Source of the DNA: Pseudomonadota bacterium
Lineage (GTDB): Bacteria; Pseudomonadota; Gammaproteobacteria; Steroidobacterales; Steroidobacteraceae
NCBI GenBank assembly: GCA_023391815.1
Contig: JAEWAF010000132.1
Location: 169,051 to 233,050 of the forward strand
Direction of reading: 5' to 3'
DNA length: 64,000 bases
Numbering within the stretch: position 1 is the first letter of the stretch; each line of letters starts with the position of its first letter. The notes under the pieces were generated by a model. That model did not search any database. It worked only from the letters and a program-made list of their open reading frames with translations, and had not been told where the DNA came from. Position numbers and translations under genes: made by a program. Shown here piece by piece: positions 52,030 through 60,649 of the stretch.

Positions 52030-55012
52030 TCGTCGCCCCCAGCGTGTAGGTGCGGCCGATGTCGGTCTGGAACAACGTGTCTTCGCGCACGCTGTCGATG
52101 AACAACGTATTGCGTTCCTCGGTGAGGTTCTGGGCTTCCAGGATCAGCGTCAGATAGTCGTTGAAATTCCAGGACGCAGCTGCGTCCAGATAGAACGTCT
52201 CGGCGTTCCCCTGCAGATCGCTGCCGGCGGAAGCTGGGATACCGCGAATGTATTTATCGCGGAAGGTGCCGGTCGTCCGGATGCTGAAGGTGCCATCATC
52301 GTAGAACAGCGTGCCGCTCGCGGAGTTCTTCGACAGGCCGACCAGATCGGCGGTCGTCGAGGAAGTGATGACGCCACCGCTGCTCGTCAAAGCGTACTGA
52401 ATCTCCGATTCGACGCGCGTGTAATTGGCGAGCACGCCGAAGTGGCTCCAGATGCCCGGCAGCATGTCGAGCTGGAGTTGTGCGTTGAGCTCGAAGCCCT
52501 TGAGCGGTCCACCTTTGGTGTTCTCCAGACTGCTGACGTTGAACTCGTTGCTCGGCGACGCCGGTGTGCCCGTAAGCAGCGCGTCGGGCAGGCCCAGATC
52601 GGTGTAGACGACCGGGCTGGTGATGCGCTGAATGTAGGTTTCAATGTCCTTATAGAAGAAGGCGGCCGAGAGCAGCGAGCCCGGGCGGAAGTACCACTCG
52701 AGACTCAGGTCGGCGGTCTTGGCGCGAATCGGTTCGAGCAACGGATTATTGACCGTAGCGGTGCGGGTCGTCGGGGTGACCGAAGCGGTCGGCGTCAGAT
52801 TGCCGAGCTCGGGTCGCGACATGACTTTTGCGGCCGAGAAGCGAGCCAATAGATCGGGCGTCAGATCGACCACCACGTTCAGGGATGGCAAGGTATCGCT
52901 GTACTCGCGATCGACCTGCTTGCGCTGGCCCACGGTGGGGTACGGTGCGCCGGCGGGGGCGTTCACAGGAATATGGCCGACGGCGGTCTGATCCGTTTTC
53001 ACATAGCGGACACCGACGTCGCCCCGGACCGGGAAACGCCAGTCCGAGCCGCTGTCGAACTTGAACATGAAATAGCCGCTGGTGACTTTCTCGAGAATCC
53101 GGGACTGGCCGGCACCGCATTCGACGCCGCAGAAATCCATGCTCGCGAAGTCGAACACTTCACGCCATTTCTTCGAGTCCACCGCGACCCAGCTGGCCGG
53201 CGCTCCGGAACCGAACAAGTCATCCAGTCCGGTGATCCGGCGGGTGATATCGGCAACGGTCACGCCGGCGGGCAACGCCGTTACCGGGACCTGCGAGGGC
53301 ACGAGATTCGAGACGCGGCTGTGGAAGTCGTTCTCGCGATATTGTCCGCCGAGCGTCAGGGCGATCTGATCGGTCGCCTGCCACTCGCCCGCGAGATCGA
53401 AGTTGGCGATCTGTGTCACGTTGCGCGAAGGTTTGCCCTGCGTGGAGAAGCCGCCCAGCACGGTTTGATTGCCGTCCGGGCTCGGTGCGTACTGGAAGCT
53501 GTTCGGATCGTTCACGTCGATGCCGAAGCCGATCAACGGCGTCTCGCGACCGCCGCGGAAATCGAGCGTGAAGTTGTCGGTATCGATGGCGTCGATGAAG
53601 GTTTGCAGACGCATCGGGCCGTCCCAGATCGAGTTGGACCGGCCGGCCAGCGCGTTGATCTTGAACTTGTCGTTGAAGCGATGCTCGAACGTCAGATTGG
53701 CCTGCTCGAAGGTGGAAACGAATTGATCCACCAGGCCTTCGGAGCGCACGTCCACGCCGTCGAACACTGCATACTGCACCGAGCCGTGCTGATCGAACGC
53801 GATGTCGCGGACCGACACCATGGGCTGGCCGTTGTTTGTGATATTGCGGCCGAAAGAAAGGCCGAGAATGTAATTGTCACGACGCTCGACTTGATAGCGC
53901 GACAACAGGCCATCGAGCGCGATGTCCGTGTTTTCGTTCGGCTTCCACTGCAGCGTCAACGTGCCGCCGGTGCGCTCGGTGTCCTGCTCCGAGTTCACAT
54001 AGCGAGGCAGGCGTGGCAGGAAGGCGCCGCTGCCTGGAGCATCGGCCGCGCTCGAGCGACGCAAGTTGTAGACGGTATTGAACGCCGTGAGGTCGCTGGT
54101 GCGAGGATTGTTGGTGCTGCAATTCTGCGCCGTGGCTCCACGGCTGCCAGGCACTGGACTCGGTCCGGTGGTGGTCCAGCCGATCGGAGTGCAGTAGGGC
54201 AGCAGGATCGGGTTGGAGGTCGTGCCGATATTGTTGGCGTTGGTATTCGCCGAGAGCACGTCGACGGCGGAATAACCGACTTCCCGAATGTTTCTTTTCT
54301 GGAAGGCCGCCGAGGCCAGCACGCCGAAGGTGTTGTCGAAGAACTTCTGCGAGAACAGCATGGACGCGCGAGGATCGAGGTCCTCGCTGATGGTGTTGAA
54401 CACGCCGCGTCCGGTCAGGGTGAAGACGCGATCCTGTTCGAAATCGAACGGGCGGGGCGCTTGCAGATCCACCGTCGCGCCGAGCGAGCCTTCTTCGACG
54501 TTCGCCGAAGGGGTCTTGCGTACGGCGAGCTGAGAGAAGATTTCGGTGGGGAAGACGTTGAAGTCGAAGCTGCGTCCATTGTTGCCCGCGCCGTAGATAT
54601 CACTTGAGCCTGCTTGGGCGGCGGCTTCCATGCCGTTGACTCGTACTCGGGTGAACAGCGGGCCGAGGCCGCGTACCGAAATGTTTCGACCTTCGCCGCC
54701 GTCGCCTCGCGACAACGTCACGCCGGGAATACGTTGCATGGATTCAGCGAGGTTGCTGTCCGGGAACTTGCCGATGTCTTCCGCCGCGATGACGTCGATC
54801 GCCGATGTCTCGGCTCGTTTTTCAGCCAGCGCCGTGTTCAACGAGCCGCGAAAGCCGGTGACGACGATTTCTTCGAGCTGTGTGCCGCCTTGCTCGGGAG
54901 TCGGGACGGTCTGGGCTGCGAATGCGGCCACGGGGACGAGGAAAGTACTGCTCAACAATGCCGCGGACACAGCGGCGGAAACGACGGATCGACCACGATT
55001 CGACATCGACAT
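52019..55012 (-). CDS. TonB-dependent receptor (Xanthomonas/Caulobacter type), LacI-regulated candidate
   Basis: About 997 aa. Start ATG 55012 with GGGGA just upstream (ATG 55006 possible). Signal peptide 1-32 (SAALLSSTFLVPVAAFAAQ), TonB box GTQLEEIVVTGFRGSL, plug ETSAIDVIAAEDIGKFPDSNLAESMQRIPGVTLSRGDGGEGRNISVRGLGPLFTRVRVNGMEA, barrel ending FQTDIGRTYTLGATIKF. The type is TIGR01782-like and is commonly a carbohydrate receptor. A perfect palindrome of LacI-operator type lies upstream. No sigma/FecR partner or STN domain is attached. The flanking genes have no obvious link to it. Confidence 0.92.
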   Translation of the reverse strand: MSMSNRGRSVVSAAVSAALLSSTFLVPVAAFAAQTVPTPEQGGTQLEEIVVTGFRGSLNTALAEKRAETSAIDVIAAEDIGKFPDSNLAESMQRIPGVTLSRGDGGEGRNISVRGLGPLFTRVRVNGMEAAAQAGSSDIYGAGNNGRSFDFNVFPTEIFSQLAVRKTPSANVEEGSLGATVDLQAPRPFDFEQDRVFTLTGRGVFNTISEDLDPRASMLFSQKFFDNTFGVLASAAFQKRNIREVGYSAVDVLSANTNANNIGTTSNPILLPYCTPIGWTTTGPSPVPGSRGATAQNCSTNNPRTSDLTAFNTVYNLRRSSAADAPGSGAFLPRLPRYVNSEQDTERTGGTLTLQWKPNENTDIALDGLLSRYQVERRDNYILGLSFGRNITNNGQPMVSVRDIAFDQHGSVQYAVFDGVDVRSEGLVDQFVSTFEQANLTFEHRFNDKFKINALAGRSNSIWDGPMRLQTFIDAIDTDNFTLDFRGGRETPLIGFGIDVNDPNSFQYAPSPDGNQTVLGGFSTQGKPSRNVTQIANFDLAGEWQATDQIALTLGGQYRENDFHSRVSNLVPSQVPVTALPAGVTVADITRRITGLDDLFGSGAPASWVAVDSKKWREVFDFASMDFCGVECGAGQSRILEKVTSGYFMFKFDSGSDWRFPVRGDVGVRYVKTDQTAVGHIPVNAPAGAPYPTVGQRKQVDREYSDTLPSLNVVVDLTPDLLARFSAAKVMSRPELGNLTPTASVTPTTRTATVNNPLLEPIRAKTADLSLEWYFRPGSLLSAAFFYKDIETYIQRITSPVVYTDLGLPDALLTGTPASPSNEFNVSSLENTKGGPLKGFELNAQLQLDMLPGIWSHFGVLANYTRVESEIQYALTSSGGVITSSTTADLVGLSKNSASGTLFYDDGTFSIRTTGTFRDKYIRGIPASAGSDLQGNAETFYLDAAASWNFNDYLTLILEAQNLTEERNTLFIDSVREDTLFQTDIGRTYTLGATIKF

Positions 55013-55321
55013 AGGTCCCCCAATCACTTCGTTATAAGAGCTGTTCGCCCGGGCGGGGTAACCGGTTACCTCCGGCGCCCGCATTTTGTCCGAGTTACGG
55101 CGGATCATGACAGCTATTGATCGAAAGTGAAATATTTTGCAGATAAATGATGGCTTCGTGGACGCCGGCTGATTGGAGATCCGGCTGCGCGCCGGCTTCA
55201 TGCTGGGTTTGTAAGAGCAGAGACTTTCGTAGATTCAGAGGCTTAGCGCCCGACGTCGGCGTGCTACTCACGACCGTCTGTTACGCTCGCGCCCTATAGA
55301 AGTGAAGTCGCCGGAGAATTC
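55013..55321. other. 309-bp divergent promoter region between TBDR and panE-like genes
   Basis: It contains the palindrome at 55057-55070, an AT-rich part at 55110-55150 and, on the - strand, TTATAAC about 35 bp before the TBDR start, a possible -10 whose -35 region would overlap the palindrome. A TATAGA at 55306 could be a -10 for the + strand gene. Confidence 0.4.
55057..55070. promoter_or_regulatory. LacI-family operator-like palindrome
   Basis: GGTAACCGGTTACC is a perfect 14-bp palindrome with a central CG step, the shape of LacI/GalR-family operators controlling sugar uptake in gammaproteobacteria. It ends 45 bp upstream of the TBDR start codon. No LacI regulator gene is in the window. 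Confidence 0.6.
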
Positions 55322-56305
55322 ATGCGTATAGCCATCGTCGGGGCAGGCGCCATTGGGGCTTGGTTGGGGGTGCGGTTGGCGAAGGCGGGGCAGGAAGTGA
55401 GTGTGCTGGCGCGAGGGGAGACGCTGGCGGCGGTGAGGGAGCGCGGGTTGAGGCTTGTGATCGGTGGTGAGACGCGCGCGGCGAATGTCACGGTGAGTGA
55501 TCGAGCGGCGGAGCTGGGCAAACAGGATCTTGTGGTGCTCGCTGTGAAAGGGCAGGCGCTGGCCGGGGTGGCGGAGGCGGTCGCGGAGTTGTTGGGAGAG
55601 CAGACAACGATTCTGTCCGCGATGAATGGCATTCCGTGGTGGTTCTTTCACGGGTTGCCTGTGACATACGCCGGCACGTCGTTGAGGTCCGTAGATCCGG
55701 ATGGGTTCGTGAGCCGATGGATGCCCCCGGCGCGAGTGCTGGGCGCAGTCGTGCATGCGTCATGCTCGGTGCAGACGCCGGGATGTTCCATTCACAAAAG
55801 CGGCAACGGTCTCATCATCGGCGAGCCCGCGGGCGGCACGTCTGCGAGGCTCGAAGCCGTCGTGGCCGCGCTTCGGGGTGCGAACTTCGATGTAACCGTC
55901 AGCTCGCAGATTCAAAAGGACATCTGGTACAAGCTGTGGGGCAACATGACCATGAACCCCATTTCCGCACTCACCGCGGCGACGTGCGATCTCATTCTTG
56001 ACGATCCTCTGGTCAGGGGTTTCATCTTACGAGTCATGACCGAAGCGGCGGCCATCGGTGCGCGCATCGGCTGCCCGATCACCGAGAGCGGCGAAGATCG
56101 CATGGCGGTGACTCGCAAGCTCGGCGCGTTCAAAACATCCATGCTTCAGGACGCCGAAGCCGGTCGCTCACTCGAGATCGACGCGCTGGTCGCCGCGCCA
56201 CGCGAGATCGGTCGCCTGGTCGGAGTGGAGACGCCGAACATGGACGCATTGCATGGGCTGATTCGTTTGTTTGCGAGCGCCAGGACGGGGTCAACGAGCA
56301 GATAG
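55322..56305 (+). CDS. Ketopantoate reductase (PanE/ApbA)-family protein
   Basis: 327 aa. NAD(P)-binding IAIVGAGAIGAWLGVRLAKAG at the N terminus, the AVKG segment (DLVVLAVKGQAL), MNGIPWWFF and the helical C-terminal domain with KDIWYKLWGNMTMNPISAL containing the conserved catalytic Lys and Asn. In pantothenate synthesis PanE reduces 2-dehydropantoate; many genomes have paralogues with other substrates, and no pan genes are nearby, so no symbol is given. The start has GGAGAA five bases upstream. Confidence 0.85.
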   Translation: MRIAIVGAGAIGAWLGVRLAKAGQEVSVLARGETLAAVRERGLRLVIGGETRAANVTVSDRAAELGKQDLVVLAVKGQALAGVAEAVAELLGEQTTILSAMNGIPWWFFHGLPVTYAGTSLRSVDPDGFVSRWMPPARVLGAVVHASCSVQTPGCSIHKSGNGLIIGEPAGGTSARLEAVVAALRGANFDVTVSSQIQKDIWYKLWGNMTMNPISALTAATCDLILDDPLVRGFILRVMTEAAAIGARIGCPITESGEDRMAVTRKLGAFKTSMLQDAEAGRSLEIDALVAAPREIGRLVGVETPNMDALHGLIRLFASARTGSTSR

Positions 56306-56363
56306 CAGGCTGCGCTGACGATCTTCGGGCCCTGGTCGCCGCCAAGGGCCCGATGAATTGTCA

Positions 56364-59300
56364 TCAACGAGTGTGGTGCATTCCCCAGGCAGTGCCAAAC
56401 GAAATCTCGTCGTCACCGTCACCGTCGACGTCGACGAATTGCAGCCCGTTGCGCGGTACCGTGCCCGACAGCGACGGTGAGCGCCACACATCGGCGCCGG
56501 TGACAGGATCGACAGCCCACAGCTCGGCGTTGGCCGGGGTCGGGTAGGAGTCCCCGGTGACCGACAGCAACAGATTCTTGCGAGCGAATCCGGACTTCTC
56601 CACGAACAGCGCCGAAGCGCGCGTGCCGAGGGGCACCGATCGAACCAGTTGCAGATCGGCGTCGAACACGTTGAGTACCGCGTTGTCGTAGCTCAAGGTG
56701 CCTCCGCCCAACACGTAGATTTCCTCCGCCGAGTCGCCGTTCAAATCCGCGACCACGAGATCTATGGCACCCGAATGCGCGATACTGGCGCGCTCGAGGT
56801 AGGTCCATCCCATCAGCGCCTTGCCATAGATGACGAGGCGGTCCATGAGCGCGACGATGATTTCCTGATCGCCGTCATGGTCGAGATCGGCCAGAGCCAG
56901 CGCGGTGGCGTTCCCCAGTCGCGTACTGCGCCAGAGCAGGGATTGCGCATGCACGTCGTGGATCTCGATGTAACCGCCGCTGGTCAAGCCCACCAGGTCC
57001 GCGAAGCCATCGCCGTTCATGTCGGCTGATTTGGTGGCGACGGCCCGCTGGGATTCGAATTGCGGCGATTGCCATTCGACGGATTTAGCGGCGAAGTCAT
57101 ACGCCGCGAAATAGCCGGCGTAAAAGTTCGCGGTACCGAGGAAGAGTTCGTCGATGTTGTCATGGTCGTAATCCGCGACCGCGATTGCGGCGGAGCCGGC
57201 CCAGTTGGTGCCGATCTCGTCGCTGGATTCCACTTCGCCCGTCATCGGCGTCAACGCGATCGCGCGCGTGCCCGAGTAACCGCTGTCGCTTCGTGCGACG
57301 GCGAACATCAGTCGAGTAGCACCGGCACCGATGCGCGCCAGCTCGCCGCCGTAGAACGGGCCGTTGAGCTCGCCGACGCTGGAGCTTTGCCACTTCACGC
57401 TGAGCGCCGGCGTGAAGCCTGCAACCACGATCTCGTCGCGGCCGCTGCTGCTCGCGCCCGTGCCCCAAACGATTTCACTGGCACCGTCCGCATCGACATC
57501 GCCGACCGCGATGCTGGTCACGCCATGATCCTGAGAATTGATCTGATACAACAGCTCGGGTTGGTGAGACGTGAGGTTGTAGCCGATGCCCATGACGTTG
57601 CCCCACTGGCCATTGCCGGCGATGACTTCGACGCGGCCGTCGCCGTTGGCATCGGCGACCGTGACTGTATCGAGATCAGTCCAGGTCGGGGTGTACTCCC
57701 ACAGCGGAGAGCGCAGCGTGGCGCTGAACGCGCGCACGGAGCTCCAGTCGCCCATGCCGATGATTTCTTCGACACCATCGCCATCCATGTCGCCCGTATC
57801 GACGGCGCTGCCGAACGCCTGGCTGTAGGCCCATTGATTCTGGCCGGTCGCGCCGTCGAACACGAAGCCACCCGCCGTGACAATCTCCAGTGCGGCGTCG
57901 GCGTCCACGTTGCCGACAGCCATAGAATTGCCGAGGGCCAGTTGCGGTGTCGACCAGAGCTGCGCAAGCGTGCTCGGGTTCAGGACGAATACCTGTCCGT
58001 TGATCTCGTAGCCGTACGGACTGGTCGTGCCGAGACAAACCAGCTCCAGCGTTCCGTTGCGATCCAGATCGGCCACTTCGAGCGCGCGACAGCGCAAGTT
58101 TGTGTTGACCGCTTCGCGCCGCGAGCTGCCATCGAGACGAACCAAGCGACCGCTCTTGGAGAAAAAAATCTCCTGCCGACCGTCGCCATCGATATCGGCA
58201 GCCGTCACAGCCTGCACCCCGGTGCCGTAGGAGTCGGGCGGGCCCACCTCGAATGGATACACCCACGATTGTTGATACGTGCTGCCGCTTCGGCTCAGCA
58301 CATACACGGCTTGGGGAGAGCCGACCAGCACTTCGCGATCGCCATCGCCATCCAGATCGGCGATGTGCAGACCGCTGTGTTGCACGGGAATACTCAGATT
58401 GGTCCGACGCAACGGATACTCGCGCGTCGCATCGGTCACCTCGATCGTGCCGGACAACAGCGAACCCATGTCGCCGGCGACTCGCACGCCCCAGTTGAAA
58501 TCCGTCACGCGGTCGAAGAGCGGCCCGGCGGCGGTCCAGCTCACGTCGCCCGCTGGCGTAACCGTGAAGCCGGCGGGGCCGAACGCCACTTCGTAACCGG
58601 GAATGCTATCGCCATCCGCGTCGGTCGCCGTCACACTGAAATGGGCGGTTGCGCCATAGTTCAGAGTGGTCGGCGGCGGCGTTTGCGCGGTCAACACCGC
58701 GGGCGAATCGAGAATGGTCGTACTGGCATCGACCGTGGTCTGTTCCTGACCGTCGTCCACAATCATCCGCACGGCGATCACGTCGTTCTTGGTCGTGAGG
58801 CTCGCCGGGAAACTGTTCGAAGTTTGTGAGCTGACCGGCGCGCCGTTGCGACGCCATTCGTACGTCGTGGTTAACGTATCGTTGTCGGCGTCGATGACTT
58901 GTGCGTCGGCGATCAGCACGTCGTTCGTATGGGGCTGAGTCGGAGTGATGGCCGCGCCGGAGATGCTCGGGGCGAAATTTCTAACGTTGACGACCACCTC
59001 GTCCGGATCGGAGGTGTGTGTCCCGTCACTGGCACGCAGCACGAAGCGCAGCTGCGCGGGCGTTTCCGGCGCGGTGAATGTCGGGGCCGCGGAATTTGCA
59101 TTCGAGAGCGTCACGCTGGGGCCGTCGACTTGCTCCCAGGCATAAGTGACCGTGTCGTAGTTCGGATCCCAAGCCCAACCGTTGAGTGTCACGGTCGAGC
59201 GGCGCGCGGCAACGATGTCCTGGCCAGCGGAAACCGACGGGGGCAGCGGCGGGGTCGCGGCAACCGTGACGTTGATGGTGATCATGATCGTCACCGATAC

Positions 59301-59921
59301 GGCTTCGCCGTCGCTGACAGAAAGCGAAAAGACGAACACCTCGGGCCAGAAGGGCACGCGGAACTGTCCCACGCCTGGCGCGATGTTGTTGATTTCAACC
59401 GCCGGTCCCGCCAGTTGTGTCCAGGTGTAAGTCAGCGGATCGCCGTCGGCATCAGTGCTGGCTGTACCATCCAATACCGCCATCTGACCCAGTCCGACCG
59501 CAGTCGTTGGCGCCATCGAGACCGCTGTGGGCGCGGTGTTCGTGACGGTGACCGTCACGTAATCGGTCGGCGAATCGACTTTGCCGTCATTGGTGGTCAG
59601 CCCGAACGTCAGGGTGCCGGACTGATTGGGGGCGGTGAATGTGGGCCGCGCCGAAGTGCTCGAGCTCAGCGTGACAGGTGCGCCGCCGGTCTGCACCCAA
59701 CGATACGCCAGGGAGTCGCCATCGACGTCCGAACTCGCGGAGCCGTCGAGTGTGATATTCGCATTCCGCTTGGTGGTCTGATCGAGACCCGCGTTCGCGG
59801 TCGGCGCCCTGTTCGCCGGGCTGCCGTTGCCACCGCCGCCGCCCCCGCCACCACAGCCAGCCAATATCAGCGCTGCGGAGATTGTCAAAAGACACGACGT
59901 GAGACCGCGCAGAGCACGCAT
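56364..59921 (-). CDS. Large surface or periplasmic lipoprotein with PKD-like and FG-GAP/VCBS repeats
   Basis: 1185 aa. Lipoprotein signal with lipobox LAGC (Cys23), followed by a poly-glycine linker. Residues about 37-420 contain at least three to four PKD/REJ-like beta domains (NAGLDQTTKRNANITLDGSASSDVDGDSLAYRW and similar). The C-terminal half has about twelve calcium-binding FG-GAP-type motifs, such as DLDGDGDREVLVG, DIDGDGRQEIFF, DMDGDGVEEIIG, DANGDGRVEVIA, DVDGDGDDEISFG, predicting a beta-propeller-like fold. No catalytic domain is visible. Role may be adhesion or polymer binding. The start at 59921 gives a canonical lipoprotein leader. Confidence 0.85.
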   Translation of the reverse strand: MRALRGLTSCLLTISAALILAGCGGGGGGGGNGSPANRAPTANAGLDQTTKRNANITLDGSASSDVDGDSLAYRWVQTGGAPVTLSSSTSARPTFTAPNQSGTLTFGLTTNDGKVDSPTDYVTVTVTNTAPTAVSMAPTTAVGLGQMAVLDGTASTDADGDPLTYTWTQLAGPAVEINNIAPGVGQFRVPFWPEVFVFSLSVSDGEAVSVTIMITINVTVAATPPLPPSVSAGQDIVAARRSTVTLNGWAWDPNYDTVTYAWEQVDGPSVTLSNANSAAPTFTAPETPAQLRFVLRASDGTHTSDPDEVVVNVRNFAPSISGAAITPTQPHTNDVLIADAQVIDADNDTLTTTYEWRRNGAPVSSQTSNSFPASLTTKNDVIAVRMIVDDGQEQTTVDASTTILDSPAVLTAQTPPPTTLNYGATAHFSVTATDADGDSIPGYEVAFGPAGFTVTPAGDVSWTAAGPLFDRVTDFNWGVRVAGDMGSLLSGTIEVTDATREYPLRRTNLSIPVQHSGLHIADLDGDGDREVLVGSPQAVYVLSRSGSTYQQSWVYPFEVGPPDSYGTGVQAVTAADIDGDGRQEIFFSKSGRLVRLDGSSRREAVNTNLRCRALEVADLDRNGTLELVCLGTTSPYGYEINGQVFVLNPSTLAQLWSTPQLALGNSMAVGNVDADAALEIVTAGGFVFDGATGQNQWAYSQAFGSAVDTGDMDGDGVEEIIGMGDWSSVRAFSATLRSPLWEYTPTWTDLDTVTVADANGDGRVEVIAGNGQWGNVMGIGYNLTSHQPELLYQINSQDHGVTSIAVGDVDADGASEIVWGTGASSSGRDEIVVAGFTPALSVKWQSSSVGELNGPFYGGELARIGAGATRLMFAVARSDSGYSGTRAIALTPMTGEVESSDEIGTNWAGSAAIAVADYDHDNIDELFLGTANFYAGYFAAYDFAAKSVEWQSPQFESQRAVATKSADMNGDGFADLVGLTSGGYIEIHDVHAQSLLWRSTRLGNATALALADLDHDGDQEIIVALMDRLVIYGKALMGWTYLERASIAHSGAIDLVVADLNGDSAEEIYVLGGGTLSYDNAVLNVFDADLQLVRSVPLGTRASALFVEKSGFARKNLLLSVTGDSYPTPANAELWAVDPVTGADVWRSPSLSGTVPRNGLQFVDVDGDGDDEISFGTAWGMHHTR

Positions 59922-60073
59922 CCAAATGTATCCTCAATCCGTGTGTCGAAGGACTAGCCGCTGAAGCGTCTCGGCGCTTCTATGATGCGAACGAGTATAT
60001 CGGGACGATTGTAAATTTGCGCAGGTTTCTGCCGAGGAACGCGCCAACATCAAATGTCAAATTGCGCCCGTGG

Positions 60074-60472
60074 TTACAACACCCGCTCGATGAACCACGC
60101 TAACCCGATGACGATCAGCGCGCCGGACAGCACGGAGCTCGCCCGCAACAGCCAACGACGACGGAACATCCTGAGCGTGAGTGGCACGCAAACCGCGACG
60201 ATGCTCAGCGGCTCGAACTCGAACAGGGTATGGTCGGCGCCTGCCAGGATATGTTTCAGGCCGAGCGCGATGAAGCCGGATCGGTGCGCCACAAGTCTTG
60301 CCACCAGGATGTCGAGTCCGCTTCGGGGTGTTCGCGAACCGGTCCACGAGTCCTTGCGCAATTTGTTATTCGGATCGACGGCGAAGAAATCTTCCTGCAG
60401 CGACTTGCCCCAGTCGTTCAAAAACTGAGGGACCCGCAGCGACGGCTCCTTCTTATCGAAGGTAAAGCGCAT
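60074..60472 (-). CDS. Short membrane protein, HupE/UreJ-like remnant
   Basis: 132 aa. ATG 60472 with GAGG upstream. A soluble N-terminal third (LRVPQFLNDWGKSLQEDFFAVDPNNKLRKDSW), then FIALGLKHILAGADHTLFEFEPLSIVAVCVPLTL, which has the HupE/UreJ signature GxxHIxxGxDHxLF, then a basic loop and a final span ending VIGLAWFIERVL, as at the end of HupE proteins. The central spans of the family are missing, so it may be a degraded gene or a short two-span version. Compare the full-length relative at 9189. The stop is followed by a gap before the large lipoprotein gene. Confidence 0.5.
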   Translation of the reverse strand: MRFTFDKKEPSLRVPQFLNDWGKSLQEDFFAVDPNNKLRKDSWTGSRTPRSGLDILVARLVAHRSGFIALGLKHILAGADHTLFEFEPLSIVAVCVPLTLRMFRRRWLLRASSVLSGALIVIGLAWFIERVL

Positions 60473-60649
60473 GCGCAGCTGCCTCGCGATCGCGAAGAAA
60501 GCAGGGGCGGCGCTTCGGCAAGCAGCGTGATCTCGCACACCGGCGTGAACGTTTGTCAGCGACTCGCATGCGCAAGCTCGCGCGCTCGTCATGCGGTGGC
60601 CGGCGCCTCTATACTTGCCGCCCCTGAATTCGACCAGGTAGACCGCACG

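Noticed and set aside
52973..54607. 544-codon open frame opposite the third receptor
   Set aside because: Antisense shadow of a beta-barrel gene with low-complexity charged sequence.
57060..58829. 589-codon open frame opposite the FG-GAP lipoprotein
   Set aside because: The reverse of Asp/Gly repeat codons produces long open frames; nothing protein-like in it.
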